A DNA stretch of 64,000 nucleotides from Spinacia oleracea (taxonomy: Eukaryota > Streptophyta > Magnoliopsida > Caryophyllales > Amaranthaceae), in NCBI RefSeq assembly GCF_020520425.1, contig NC_079487.1, forward strand, positions 131,834,385-131,898,384, in the 5' to 3' direction. The notes under the pieces were generated by a model. The model saw only the letters and a program-made list of their open reading frames with translations. It ran no database searches and had not been told where the DNA came from. Below, piece after piece: positions 40,949-54,555 of the stretch; the first letter of the stretch is position 1; each line of letters starts with the position of its first letter. The position numbers and the translations under genes were made by a program.

Positions 40949-43900
40949 ACTATCTTTAATTTCTTGTTTTGTGTTTTTAGTACTGTATAGTAGTTTGTTG
41001 AACAAACAAAGATACATAAACTCTCAAATCATTTAGTTATATACTGGAGTACAGTTTAAGGGATCTGAAAGGAAGTGGGATCATGTGCTACTTTGTTTGA
41101 CTATATGCATGTTTGTGGTCTGACCATTGGATTAACTACTAACTATTGTACTATATACTATAATCTCAGAGGTAATCATGTGATCTATCACGTGATTATG
41201 TTAGTTTAGTTTTCTTGAAGTTATAAAAGGATAATTAATTAATGCATGCTTCTTTCTTTTCTGATAATCTTTGGATTATTTTATGATTATTGATTAACAG
41301 AAATCAGAACTTAGAATCAGAACACTGCAAATTTGCTGCTTTGTACTTGTAAATCTTATAGCTGTCTTTAATGAACAAAATTAGCGTTTTTGTCAAAGAC
41401 ACTTTTTTGTTGTCCCATTTCTCACTTGCTTTTGCTAAATAGGTGACTCATCTACTATAGTTTATTGTTAATGAGGGATCAATGATTCAAGGGCCTTATA
41501 TGTACAGATAACAATATTTGGCATAATGACATAACAACACGATAAAGCATACGCGGAAACTAAATCGAAATTTTGTCATATTGTGCGACTATCCTGTTAT
41601 GTATGTCTGATTTTTGTATATTAGGGGAAAACCCGAATTTGATAAGTGTCAAAGGACCAACTCAACCAAAAGCTTAAGCTTATGGTTGGAGCCCAAATAT
41701 TAGTTTTATACTCTATCACGCCCCCTCACATGAAAGCCCAAAGGGCTTGAAGTGTGGATGCAGCATAGGCCTCCTCATACCCATGTCAAAGGACCAACTC
41801 AACCAAAAGCTTAAGCTTATGGTTGGAGCCCAAAGATTAGTTTTATACTCTATCAATAAGAAATCAAACACGGACACACATGGTTCTTTTCTTTAAGAGG
41901 TCATTTCTTGGTTTATTTACCCTTTACATATAAAAATCATCTATTTGTAAAGTTGATTTTATGTGAGTTGGTTTGAAGTTAATGATATTTGGCTATTTGG
42001 GATGCAAATACACAACACATGATATTATTTTCTATGGATCATGTAAAATGTTCTCTCTTTTCGAAAAGATATTTTAATCAGTCCGCCTAGATTTTCTTTC
42101 TTAATAAAACAAAATGTAAAATATTCTCTCCATATTACTTTGACCATCATCTTTGAACTACTTTAACTTTTTATTAAAAGTCTATTTTGACCGTAATTAA
42201 TTAATAAAAGTAAGTCAAGATTTTTGTTTTTATTTTTGTTTTTGCGAGTCCGTATAATATGATAAAATTATTATGACAACATTATAGAGGGATCGATTTA
42301 CTAATCGACTATTTTTTCATCAGACCAGAACAATATAAGTTATAAATGGAGGCGGAAAATCAAACCTGAAAACTACTTAGTCAATTCTAAGATCAAGACC
42401 TCATTGGTTCATTTGACCAAATATTAGTTAGACGAAAAACATTAAATTTCACAAGAATCATAAAGAAGGAGAATATTCTTTAAAAAAAAAAAAGATATTT
42501 TGAAAATCAAAAGAGGCCCTTTCCCCAGCCACCCCCAACGAAAGAACTTGCAAAAAAGGGGCGAAAGAAACAGGAGCACATGAATTTCCATTTGTACGAG
42601 TGATGATGAGGAGAGAGATTACCAGCGAACAAAGATAAGATTATTCTACTGCGATCTCTTCTTTGCTCACGCTTTCATCCTATTTTTGGTAATTATTCTT
42701 CGATTTCTGTTCCTTCTTATTCAATCTCGCTCTATATTTTTCTTGATTGATTGGGTTTCGATTTGGTTTCATAATTAGGGATTTTTTAGGTTTTTGGTTG
42801 AATATTTAGGGTTGATTCACTAATTTTGATGAAACTATTATCAAATTTTGTTTTCCAGACGATAATCAGTTGGTACTAGGGTTTTTGTGGTTCTTGATTG
42901 ATTGGCCTTGTTTTTTTTTTGATTCGTATTGCTTGAATTGATTGATAAAGTGATGCTTCTTTCTTACTCTTCTTCTATTCGATTGAATTTTTGAAATTGA
43001 GGATCTTTTAATCATGTAATTTTGTTTGCATTTTTAGTTGAGCCAAAGTTAAAATTGAAAGAGGATTTTTAGATTTGATTAAGAACGCAAGATAAGGCCA
43101 GTGGAAACTGAAGATTATCATTGTAAATTGCCAGATTCTAGCTGTTTATGGTCATTACTATCCTATCATGTCAGGATTATGTGTTTGATTACTGTTGTAG
43201 AAATGACTCCTTTATCGATCACTGGAATTCATGTTCTTTAGTCGACAATGCCATTTTATTTATCTTGTTTGTCGAAGATAGTCATCTTGTTGAGAATTCA
43301 TAAGCTAGCAAGTTCTTTGATGGGTTGGCGTTCGTTTTTATGGACTAAATTTTCCCTTTTAATTGGGTAGTGGATCATGAAGAGAGGGCTGGTAGTCTGA
43401 TCCTAGTTATAGACAAACATTTTCACTACACCATTTGGAATATCACCATAGGAACATACAATTTGATAACACAACCTTTTACATTTCTACCAGACCTATC
43501 CAAAGTGCTACAGAAATCACGAGATCGGGATATTTTTGTTATCCCCACGATCAACTAAGATTACCTCGTCATGAGTATGTTACACAACAGTACAATTTAA
43601 TTAGTGAATTAGCATCATAGCTCTTTATGAATTATGAGTTTGCACTTATGATTGAAGGATTTATTTTATCTCTTTGTCTATTGTGCCTGCCAGTTTCTAT
43701 AAAAGGACCTGGTGTTTTTCTCATTCCCCGGAGTTGTGATAGAAGAAAACATCTAATAAGAAAAAGATTTATCTGAGAAAAAAAGGCGAATTGGATAGGT
43801 TCATTTTGAAATCGTTTTCTAAACTTTCCCAATAGCTTATGTTTTTAGTTTTTCTGGCCATGAATCTCTAAATTTTGGTGTTTGTTTGTGCAATTCGCCT

Positions 43901-44640
43901 CTTCTATCACTTGTCTGAGATGTTGCCACTTGAAATTTTGCAAGTTCTATTTCTACCCATCACAGTCCTTGTATATGCGGGTTTTGAAGTTCTTCAATAA
44001 TGAAAGAATTGAACTCTTAAGGTTAGGAAGATAGAAAGAGAGTATATGTCCAGATGTTAGATTGGTGTTAATTATGATGATAAGATATATTTGTTGTATT
44101 AAAAAACTGGTTGTATTTCCGTCTTGCATGTATGATGTATGTGCCAACCTTCTTCGTATGACTCTCATCAGATCCTATCTACCACTGATCCACTACTTGC
44201 TGTGGTTTGTCTTTTTCATAATTCTCTTTTCTGGTTATAGCTATCACTCCCTTTATTTGTTTTCCCTAGGAGTAGAGTGATCTCCAAATTGCAATTTCTC
44301 TTACCTGGTTATAGCTGTCAACCTATCACTCCCTTTATTTGTTTTCCCTAGGAGTAGGAGTGATCACTGAATTGATATTTCTCTGTCTTCAGTTTTGATG
44401 TTCCTAGAAAAGGTTGGTTTTGATTAATTGTTCAATTAGCCAATTAGGTGTTTTCATCTAAGATAATTTTGCATGTGATGCATTTGACTGGGATGTCTTG
44501 AGTTCTTATTTTTTTCTTAATATTGTAGACCTGGAATCAGTTTAATGTTGCCGATCCTAATCATAACTACTTATCTGCTGTTTCTGACAGTTTCATCTGT
44601 TACCTAAGGGTTAAGTTAGGAGTTGGATTGAAGAATATAA
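40949..44640. other. Spacer plus probable 5' leader of the UBC gene
   Basis: No gene seen from 41020 to 42580. A 73-bp block is repeated at 41648-41720 and 41785-41857. A likely leader exon lies at about 42600-42690 with donor-like 'tttttg|gtaatt', followed by a long T-rich leader intron to about 44588. Two further short imperfect duplications lie at 44237-44390. Confidence 0.5.
41648..41857. repeat. 73-bp direct repeat separated by 64 bp
   Basis: Both copies start 'gtcaaaggaccaactcaacc' and end 'ttttatactctatca', and differ at about one base. The segment between reads 'cgccccctcacatgaaagcc', a GC-richer stretch. A two-copy tandem arrangement of 137-bp period, or a small insertion with long flanks, is possible. 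Confidence 0.85.
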
Positions 44641-44812
44641 ATGGCTGAAAAAGCTTGTGTCAAACGTCTTCAAAAGGAGTATAGAGCACTCTGTAAAGTA
44701 TGCTTCCTCCTTTTTTCTTTCTCTTGTGTCAACAGTTGGTTTCTTTTGAGCTTACTATACTATTTCTGCTGTGTATTATGATATCCTGGTGGATTTTTCT
44801 GCAGATAACCTT

Positions 44813-44882
<70 letters not shown>

Positions 44883-47800
44883 GCAGACACTTGCTTAGTT
44901 GTTTATACCCTCCGGCCTCAGCTGTCTCTCTTACTCTCAGCTCATGAATGCTGCTTAGCCTGCGTATCTTTCTACTGAGGGTATATAGTTTCTAGATATT
45001 AGATATCTCCTATTAGTTGCTTGGCTTCTTCGAGTGGTGGAGGTTACTTTACAGATCTCTTGCAGACTGCTCTCTCTAACACACACACTCAACACACGCA
45101 TGCACAGTCACTTTCTCTCAGCTGAAAAAAGTACTGATAGGGTGTTCTAAGGGCATTTAGTTTCCTGTTCCTCTATCTCTTTCTGCTCATGAATGTCTTT
45201 GTACTGAGGGGATATTGTTTCTAGATAGTAGATATCTTTTTTTTCGTTGCTTGGCTTCTTTGAGGGGTAGAGGTAACTTTTAAGTGAAATATGTTTCTTG
45301 CGATCGTAATAACTTAATTCCTCAAGAAGAGGACAGAAAAAAGCTTCTGTTGATAAAATTGAATGTTCAAACATCCTATCATTATGCTGTAATGATTGTT
45401 GTCTTAATGTATGTGCCGTAGTGCTCTCTACCTCTCTATATTTAATGAAAATATTGGAGAAACAAAATTTCTTGTATGACAGAGCAAATCTCACCCCAAC
45501 TCACTATTATACTGCAGTGTTTTAGAACTCAGCTTTTGTGTTTTTTTTAAGAAAAAGAGACGGAAGCAGAAATCTCATACCAGGCCTCTTTTTTTCTGGT
45601 TATCTTTCTGTGAAATGGATGTTCAAAAATTTATGCAATCACTCTTTAGATATCCCCACAAGATGGAGTTATTTCTCTTGTAATTTTGCTTTTATGCATA
45701 CATTGTTCCATCATGCATTGAGATGATGTAGTTGCATTTTTGCAGGAGCCTGTATCTCATGTTGAGGCTCGCCCCTCTGCCAATAACATTCTTGAATGGT
45801 GTAAGTTTTATTTCAACAGTCCTTCACTGAAAATTTAAACTAAGTTTCCCTTATTTTATTTGCAAAACAATTCGAACTGAAGCATACATTTTAGTTTTAG
45901 TATACTAGTAGGTGGCAAATAGGGGAAATTTGGCGGTTTAAGTAAGTCTGCCTTAATCTGGCAAGTGCTACTTGCTCAATGATCTTTTGGAAAACGGAGA
46001 ATGATGTGACCATATTTGTTGGACGTTTCTGCTATACTTTTTTTTTGGGATAAAGGGAAATGGAGAAGAAGGGAGGGGATTAAGTTCCATTGTTCGGAAA
46101 AGAGGTTGGAGGAAGGAAGGGGACCCTTGTTTCGAGAAAGGGATTGGGGAAAGGAAGGGTGGAGAGGGAGGGATCCCTTTTCCATCCCTCTTTAATAACA
46201 TCCCTCTAAAACTGGAAAGATTTGGAAGGAAAATGGAGCTTCACCTTCCCCTCCCTTTCTTTCCCCTCTCGTTCGTCTTTCCTTACCCTCCTTTCCTATC
46301 TTGCTATCCAAACAAAGTGGTAGTAGATGTAGCTTTAATTAAGCTGACATTCTCTTTAGATCAAATTCTCCACCATGTTTTCAAAATTTTAGAAAAAAAA
46401 TTATTTACTATTTGACTATTCTTATTTTTTTTTTAAACGGGGAGGTTTGGAGTATAATTAAACTAGAAGTCCTTACACTTAGATTATCAATTTCATCAAC
46501 TTATAATCTCCACAAAATAAGGATGCCCTGTTTTTGGTGGTTTCACTAATGATATTGGACCGTGTACTTGTTTGTTTAGGGTTTTTAGTTTTCAAATTTT
46601 ATTACTATATGTTGCATTAGCCTTAGTTTTGTACTGATCTCTCTTTCTTATTTGTGTTTTGTCTTCCGGTCTTGTTTTCTATTTCAGATTATGTACTCGA
46701 GGGAAGTGAAGGAACACCTTTTGCAGGTTTGTCTACTTATTTTTCCTATGTGTTTATTTTTTCCTAGTTGTGAACTCTTGTGACTCGGTCATTGCTCTTG
46801 TTTTCTCGTGTGAACTTCATTTCCGTCTGTTACTGTTCTTACTTTTCCTGTCTTATGAAGGTGGATATTATTATGGGAGGATCACATTTCCATCTGAATA
46901 TCCATTTAAACCACCATCAATCAGGTATCTGTGTTGCTTAATTTGTTGCTAGTAATCTTCTCTGTTGACAGCATACAGATTTTTGTGGCTTTGGCATTCA
47001 AATGTTTTATTATGAGCAGGATGACGACTCCCAATGGACGGTTTATGACTGATACAAAGATATGCTTGTCTATGAGTGATTGTAAGTGTGATTTGAGCTC
47101 CATAGATGCTTTTTTATGTTCATTAGTCGTTGATAATGATTTGGCCGATAATGATAATTTATGTATTTGCAGTTCATCCGGAGAGTTGGAATCCAATGTG
47201 GTCAGTATCCAGGTAAGATACAGTGTGTTAACAGGTGTTCAATGCCAAAGGTTAAATTTTGTTAAGGTTAAATTTAGGAAGATTTTTAAGGGAGTCAATT
47301 TAAAACATTTATGGAAATCAAGTATTTCATCTTTTGCTGGATTCAATAACATAGAGCAGCTTTTTCAGTTTTACATCAAATTTTTTGTATTATCATTGAA
47401 GTAACGAAGTTTCGGAGATCTTCTTACCCAAATGCAGGATATATGGAGTAGTTATGTATCATTATAAATTCCTCGTTTCTTAGCTGCTGTTGGTGAATGA
47501 AGTAAAGACCATTTTTATGTCTTCCTGTAATTTTAATGCATGGCATTGACTACTCTTTGTTTTTGATGCAGTATTCTTACAGGTCTGCTCTCCTTCATGG
47601 TAAGTTTATTCTTGCTAGTTGATTAAAATTGTTAATGCTGCTTTTATTTTTTTACTGAGCAAACCACTTTCATTTCATCTGTAAAATTCAGTGATAATTA
47701 CATGTGTTTACTCGCATCTCTAGTAACACTGTCAGATGGATATGCCTAGTTTCAGTTGGTATATTTGGTTGTTTAAGTCTCTCTTTTGTCTTGCAGATGG

Positions 47801-48618
47801 ATAAAAGCCCTACTACAGGAAGCGTTTCAACATCTGCTGAGGAAAAACAAAGTTTAGCCAAGACTTCACTTGCTTATAATTGTAAAATGTAAGTGAATGA
47901 CAGTTTACTGTTGGTTTCTGTTTTCCTTTTGGCTGTTGTCTTACAAAGTCTGCTGATTAGTATTGCATATAAAGCCATTCTGCCTCTTGGTTTGTTATAT
48001 TACACGATGCGCATTAAGGCCTCATGCACACAATTACATTTTATTTGCCATTTTGTCATACAATTTGCTCTTCATACGTTGGCGCTTCAGATGACTAAAG
48101 TCAAGGTTATGAATTGACATTTTGCTCTTATCATTTCTTACACGTCATTTAGGTCAAAATTTACTGTGAATTGAAACATCAAATAAGCTGCTTTTCTTTT
48201 TTCAATTTTTTTTTTCACTCTGTTTCATCATATCTTCAGATGAATCCTGTCTGAGTATGAAATAATCCTGAAATTGGAAATACAGCGGACTCTGTTGGTT
48301 AATTCAGTCGTGTTTGGTTTTGTAACTTCTCTTTTTTCTAGCCCTACTTTCAGGAAATTGTTTCCGGAATACGTGGAGAAGTACAACGAGCAGCTTGCTG
48401 AGCAAGCTCGGTTAGTGGCATCTTCAGTGCCTCCACAAGAAGAATCATCGCTTCTCAATTCAGAGACAGTTGATAACAATAACATGCAAGGTAGAGTAGC
48501 GACAGCAGAAGACGGGGACAGAAGAAATAATCAGAAGAAATCCTTCCCAACCTGGATGCTGTTGTTGCTCTTGTCAATATTTGGTTTAGTAATGTCACTG
48601 CCTCTTCTTGAACACTGA
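44641..48618 (+). CDS. UBC34: Ubiquitin-conjugating enzyme E2, tail-anchored (UBC32/33/34, UBE2J type)
   Basis: Nine coding exons: 44641-44697, 45746-45800, 46688-46726, 46861-46924, 47020-47081, 47173-47212, 47572-47599, 47797-47888 and 48342-48618. They give 218 residues with all phases consistent. The UBC fold is seen in RLQKEYRAL, ILEWYYVLEGSEGTPFAGG, FPSEYPFKPPSIRM, TPNGRF and KICLSMSDFHPESWNPMWSV. The active-site cysteine is in KICLSM. The TPNGRF loop replaces the canonical HPN, as in Ubc6/UBE2J enzymes. The last ~25 residues (FPTWMLLLLLSIFGLVMSL) are a C-terminal membrane anchor, placing the enzyme on the ER with the catalytic domain in the cytosol, where relatives act in ER-associated degradation. 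The choice of UBC33/34 over UBC32 is from the length and linker and is uncertain. Intron 1 holds a CT/CA microsatellite and a diverged internal duplication. Confidence 0.94.
44815..44879 (+). repeat. (CT)n(CA)n compound microsatellite
   Basis: About 17 CT units pass directly into about 15 CA units, in intron 1 of the UBC gene. Confidence 0.95.
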
Positions 48619-51174
48619 TGATGTCACAGCAAAATTTAGGCTTTTTACCTAAGTGGGTAATCTTCAAACCATAAGTTGTTATAGATGTGTATGTGAGGTG
48701 GTCATATTTTTCACATCCAAAATTACCTTTTGGGGTGTTCAATGTCTTGTGATGACACTATACTAACTTGTACAGTCTATGGAATTCTATTTCTTCCTAT
48801 ATTCATTTCTCTAATCGAAAGTTTTTTTGAAGTGTTGAAATTATGTCATGATTATAATTTGTTACAAATTCGAACCGATGTCCTTGGAGAAAAACACAAT
48901 TTGTCCCTTTCTACTATGACCGCGATGGTTAACCGTAGTCAAGACGCGTAGGAGTGTGCACCGGTCCAAAATTAACCGTAGTCAAGACGCGTAGGTCGTA
49001 GAAGTGTGCACCGGTCCAAAACTGGTTTGGCCCGGATCGTAACTGGTATGAGGAATGGTGGATTTAGAAAAATGAGTCATTAAGTGTGGACAAACTACAA
49101 ATGATTGTGACTTGTCACTTGCAATGGCTCGCAAATTAAGCTTTTGCCCCTTCCCTTTCTTTCTCAACTCCTTTTGGCATTTGGACCACCGTTCTTTAGA
49201 CAGAACCACCACAACCAGCAACCAGAACTTGCCTGAGCACCGCCACTGAATCAGCCACACAATTGCAGCCCACCCAGAGCTAAAATAATACTTCGTACTC
49301 CTTTGACTTGAATACTGAGAATTTATGGTCAAAGTTTTTTAATGAGTTTTTTATATTTAATAGTGAGAATTTATGGTCAAAGTTTCGATTGTTGAACACA
49401 TTATTCAAAGCTTAAAAACATAATGAAACGGTATATAATAAAATGAACTCCACAAGTCCTACTCCCCCTATTTAAGAGTGCAGGAGTTGAAGTTCTCCCC
49501 CCTTTCCAGAAGAAGACATTCTTAATTTGATTAAAGTATTCTCTTCCTCCATCTGAACGACTACATACATTGTATATTGTATACCAATATGAGAGGACGA
49601 GGTTTCATGATAGGATGACCTTATTGAATTTACATTATACTCCTCTAAACTTGACCCTCTTTGCTGTTTTTAGGTATGTGGCTAACTAAGTGTGTGATTA
49701 ATTATCTTATCACTCTAGAGGGCATGAAGGCACGATGTAACTACTGCTTTAGTTTAGTCCTGGTCAACTCGGTCAACGCCTCTCTTTTCACACCGTGTTC
49801 GAATTACTGCACTTATTATTGAGTTTAAAGAAATAAAATGGATCTGAGTAATTAGTTTTTTCACCGTTTAAGGTCTATGTTTTACTTTTTTCATTGGTTA
49901 AGTCTATCTTCAATTTTAAGGCAAACTAACTCATATAAACTGAGTTGTACATTGTGGTATAAATACTAAACATACATAGTTGAGTTAATTAAGCTCATTT
50001 GCTATTCAAGTTCAAAACTTACGTTAATCTTAGTACCGATATAGTTTTGAAGAAACCGATTCGATTAGCAAGCCATTCACAAATGTATGGGCTCGTTTAC
50101 AACTCCGCTCAATCGACTAATCGAGTGAGTAGTAGACCTACTGACCAAGTAGTGATAATAACGCACAATAATTGTCATCAATATTGGCCAACATACATCA
50201 TGCATTGATACATATATGACCCTTCATTATTATATTTTGCAAAAACGCGTCAAATTAAAATTCATATATTGGGTAAGATTACAGCAGTACCTGTTGCTAA
50301 CTTGCTTGTAGTATAGCCAAAAGTTAGAATAGTCTTCTAAAAATTATAGTCTAAAAAATGAGTAAATGTATTATCTATGTACGGATCAATATCTCAGTGG
50401 TTCTGGATGTGATGACATAAAGTGATAATATAATCTGTTACGCGATTGACTTCTCCGTAGATACAATAGAAAGAATTAAGAACTATTAACATCATTCAAA
50501 AGTTGCTTGATATCTTTCGTCAGCCCTCAATTCTTCCATGGGCATTGAGCTTGTTTACTAGTATAACAATTAGCAACACATTGAATATTTTACTACATAT
50601 CGTCCTTAACCAAACAAGCTTGTAGGGAACTCACTTATAACTTTCAAGTTACAAATTCGAACCTCACATTATGCATGTACTTGATTATTTGGGAGTGGAA
50701 AATCACCTATAATTTCAACTGTTTTTGTGTAACTAGGTTGGCTAACTTGTGAAATTTGATATCATTCTAAAATCTTAATACCAATGTTTCATATTAGGGG
50801 AAATTTGACCAGTTCTTACATTTTCATTTACCATGATTACATTTTCTTAATGGTATAATAATCAGGAAAACTCAATCATTCAGGATACTTCAGTAGTGAG
50901 TTGGATGTTAAATATCTTACTACCTTCCTCACGTGGATTCTGATTACAAAACCACCGACCAGATTTTAAATTCCTAAAATTCAGTACAATTGGCACCAGC
51001 TGTGTCTTCTTTGGCTGCCTTTAATTTTATTAATCATCCCATCTACTTGATTTTTATTTCAATTATTTTGTTTAACTTTAGATGTACCATTTTATCTATA
51101 TATACCCCCTTTATATTTCTTATACAAAATAAATCAAACCAAACAAATAATTCATACTTATAAATCCAAACAAA
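48619..51174. other. Spacer between UBC34 and the GASA cluster
   Basis: No gene supported. It contains the UBC 3' region, a short tandem repeat of about 43-bp period at 48929-49021 ('agtcaagacgcgtagg' units), and a fragment at 49310-49430 matching one end of the MITE at 55303-55556. The end next to 51174 should hold the GASA-1 promoter; 'tctatatatac' at 51095-51105 is a good TATA-box candidate about 70 bases before the ATG. Confidence 0.6.
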
Positions 51175-52376
51175 ATGATGAAGAAAATCTCACTTACAAC
51201 TCTTGTTCTAGTTTCTATTGTTATAACTTGTGCTTTCATTCAGATTGCTGATGCTGTTTCAGCTCCTCCTACAGCTCCTCCTACTCAACCCCCTACCGGA
51301 GGTATATATATATTTTTTACTTCTTTTATACATTTTTGTAATGTAGGTCGTGTTTAGAGTTTATCATACTTGATTTATCTTTTTTTTTTTTTTTGACATA
51401 GACTTAATATTACATAAATGAAAAGGTTTACACACTACTTAAGAACCTGTAAAGCGCGCTTGACATACAAGGAAAGAAGTAGAAGAGTAGTAACGACACG
51501 AGTCGGTTGCAAAGAGCCTGTGAACTGCTCACAAGCTATAAGAATCATAAAAAATAACCCGGAAAGCATGCTATGAAGTATGAACCCCCATAAAATGAGG
51601 AACAACGTAACATTATTTATCTATACTTAAAACATGATAAACTCGTACATTATTTTTAATAACGCCGTAATATTATTTTTGGAGAACAATAGTCAAAACG
51701 GTATCGTCAATGAAGTCAAAAGCGTGCAAGTAAGAAAGTATTCTAGGACTATCCGAAAGATCTCAAGTCATTGACTTCATTCTGCAGTGCTCCGTACATG
51801 TTTAGTCAACGATTTTTGACTGAGATTCTGATCGTTTTTTTAATTGTGATTAATTATTCGTGTCAAATCATATTCTTAGTTACGTTAACCCAGTACTAAT
51901 TAGTGAAACTAGGTCAAGAAAACCAAATTTGAAAGAAGAGTAGATCATTTAGACACCTAAATATAGTATACACTTTTTTTGGTAGTTAATTAAACCATTC
52001 CACATGTTTAGGTTGCGTTTTCTTCGCCTGTTCTAGTATGATTTTTCAAGTTTCTAATCTGACATAGAATAAAGGTTTTTAGGAGTGTTTTTTGCTTATT
52101 CTGTTATGATCTGATTTTTCTGAACTGATCTAATGATGCAATGGCTAACATTTGAAATTGGTGTTTGTGTATGGTAAAACTACAGTGCCAAAAACTTGTG
52201 CGGAGAAATGCGCATATAGATGCTCAAGGAATCCCAGGAACTTATGTAAGACATTGTGCATAAGTTGCTGCGCAAAATGCAATCAGTGCGTTCCTTCAGG
52301 CCCTTTCGCCGACAAAAGCGAGTGCCCTTGCTACAGAGACATCAAGACCAAGAAAGGCCTATCTAAGTGCCCTTAA
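51175..52376 (+). CDS. GASA/snakin-type cysteine-rich peptide, copy 1
   Basis: Two exons, 51175-51301 and 52186-52376, joined in phase, give 105 residues. The N-terminus is a signal peptide ([19 protein letters not shown]) followed by a short proline/threonine linker ([13 protein letters not shown]). Exon 2 is the GASA domain with all 12 cysteines: [29 protein letters not shown] and KCP at the end. GASA proteins are secreted, gibberellin-regulated or antimicrobial peptides with six disulfides. One oddity is that cysteines 8 and 9 are spaced CNQC, one residue more than the usual CxC seen in copies 2 and 3. It is the first of three tandem copies. A TATA box lies at about 51095. The 884-bp intron has a poly-T beginning an unexplained GC-richer block (51380-51620). 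Confidence 0.93.
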
Positions 52377-53364
52377 ATCTGAAGTATTACTTAAGAGTTA
52401 AGACCCTACGACTTCTTTACAAGTCCTTAATTTGTCTATTAATAAATTATAGATATAGGGCAGTAAGGGCACCATATATACTTATATTGATATATATTAT
52501 ATGCCCATAAATTTTCAAGATTTGGCCCATTCGTGAACTAGGCTGTCTCTTTTTGTTTTTCTTATGAGCTTGTATGTAATTTCTTACCAAGTACTCCGTA
52601 TATCTTAAATAAATTTTGGTTTCGAGTTACTTTTCGGCAATTTTTATTATACAACCAGTAATTGTATATTGCAAGGCTGGTACAACCAAGGTTATTTTAT
52701 TTGCTCATTTAATTATTTGTCATTCAAATGAGCAAAAAGACAGAGCATAAGTTGTAGTTTATAATAAGATACAACCGATTATACCATGCATGATCATTTT
52801 TTCCTCTTAATATTGACATAAGATAAGTACTTATATGGTTTGATTGTTTTACTAATATTTGGATTGAGATCATTTTCATATTGATCATGAGGTAAGGGTT
52901 GTCCTATGGGCGGTTGATGGATAGGCTTGTTAACGTATGATAAATTCAATTTAAATCAGATTCACATATACCAATAAAAGGGTTAAAAAATATTTAACTA
53001 GAGAATAAAATTGCACGTAGTGCAAGTTATTTCTTCCTCTAATTAAGTGATTTTTTTTTTTGGACAGCACACAACAAGACTTTAGTTTAGTCATTTTGAT
53101 TTGTATAACATCTAAATGATGCTTCCTCTATTTCTGGTAAAGAAATCTAAAATTTAGTTGTATGTTGCTTAGGCATAATTCCAAGACTCACCTCACCGCC
53201 TAGGATTGCCATTACAAGGAAACAAAATGTTATGTTTTTGTTTGTTTGTTATGTTATGTTGTGTCACACAACTTGTGTGTATTAGACTAGTGTGTATATA
53301 TGTTATTCAAAACAATCTTTTATCCAAAATTCGTGACATTTTCCACGAAATTTAATCCGGCAAA
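52377..53364. other. Spacer between GASA-1 and GASA-2
   Basis: AT-rich spacer with no gene or clear element seen. It should contain the GASA-2 promoter; 'tgtgtatatatgtta' near 53288-53302 is a possible TATA region about 65 bases before the start codon. Confidence 0.6.
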
Positions 53365-54061
53365 ATGAAGAAGTTCACATTTCCAAGTTTGGTAATCATT
53401 TCCCTCGTCCTAACTTCGGTTGCCCTTGAGATTGTTGATGCTACTACAACACCATCTCATGAAGGTAATTTAAACTTTTTCAATCCCTCTGTTTTATACG
53501 TTTTCAAATTAATCTTGGAATATTAATTCATGTCTTTTGTTACACTTTGTTTTGTAGACTCTATTTTATTAATAAAATAAAATAAAACACATATAGTAGT
53601 ATCTAGACCGAAAAACATTTTTGAATGTACTACTTACACCGTAAAAGCATTTGAATGCAACCATCTTGACTCTTGAGGAAGAAATATTTTTTCTTTTATC
53701 AAACGACACAAAATCATCTTTAGGTACATCGTACACCTAGGTATATATGCACTTAATACACACTCTTGTGTTGAGTTGTGACGTACGTTTGTTTATAAAT
53801 ATGTATATAAATTTACACATTTGTGAATTGGCACTATAAATTAATCATTTCCTTGAAAATAATAAAACAGTTGCTCCAGAATTGTGCACGAGCAAATGTG
53901 AGTGGAGATGCTCAAGGAATCCAAGGAATTTATGTAAGAAATTGTGCAATATGTGCTGCTCAAAGTGTAAGTGTGTTCCTTCAGGTCCTTTTGCCGACAA
54001 AGCCGAGTGCCCTTGTTATAGAGACTGGAAGAACAACAAGGGTAGAGACAAGTGCCCTTAA
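53365..54061 (+). CDS. GASA/snakin-type cysteine-rich peptide, copy 2
   Basis: Two exons, 53365-53464 and 53871-54061, joined in phase, give 96 residues. The signal peptide is MKKFTFPSLVISLVLTSVAL. The mature part has 12 cysteines: CTSKCEWRC, LCKKLCNMCCSKCKC, ECPCYRD and KCP. It is close to copy 1 (shared SRNPRNLCK and VPSGPFADK), which points to a recent duplication, but it has the usual CxC spacing. No long single-frame read covers it because each exon is short, so it is easy to miss. Confidence 0.92.
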
Positions 54062-54082
54062 TTTTACTTATAATTTGGCTCA

Positions 54083-54555
54083 ATTATTAACTTATCAAAG
54101 ATAATTGTAGGATTATACATACACGTTAATGTCTAAAAAGTAGTACTCCCTCCGTTTCTTTTTGTTGTATCCGTTTCCATTTTAAGCATTTCATATTGTT
54201 GTATCCATTTAGAATCTATTCTATTTTTGGACATACATTTTATCCTAAAATACCCTTACATTTTTATCTAATTACCAAAATACCTAAAGATTCTACCCAT
54301 ATTCCCACCTTATTTTCCCCACCCATAATATTTAATTCTTTTCCCTTCCCCATATACCCACTCTCTCACCTCCTTTATCACCCATCATTATCACTCATCT
54401 CTCTTACCTTATTTCTTTATTATTTTCTCACTCCTTTATTTATTATAATGTCTTACACCCAATCATTTCTCTTACACCCAATCACGTAGGATTATTAACT
54501 TATCAAAGATAATTGTAGGATTATACATACACGTTAATGTCTAAAAAGTAGTACT
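54083..54555. repeat. 65-bp direct repeats (54083-54147, 54491-54555) around a half Stowaway-like sequence
   Basis: The block 'attattaacttatcaaag...' ending 'aaaagtagtact' occurs twice, essentially identical, 408 bases apart. The left repeat runs straight into a Stowaway-type start 'ctccctccgtttctttttgt'. No matching inverse end is found before the second repeat, so the layout is not a normal MITE insertion. Confidence 0.85.

Noticed and set aside
51380-51620. Possible LINE 3' end in the GASA-1 intron (poly-T next to a GC-richer block)
   Set aside because: No reverse transcriptase or endonuclease motif could be read and no target duplication found; a homology search of the block would be needed.
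53823-54104. Long open frame over GASA-2 exon 2
   Set aside because: It is in the wrong frame; the spliced frame gives the full 12-cysteine domain.
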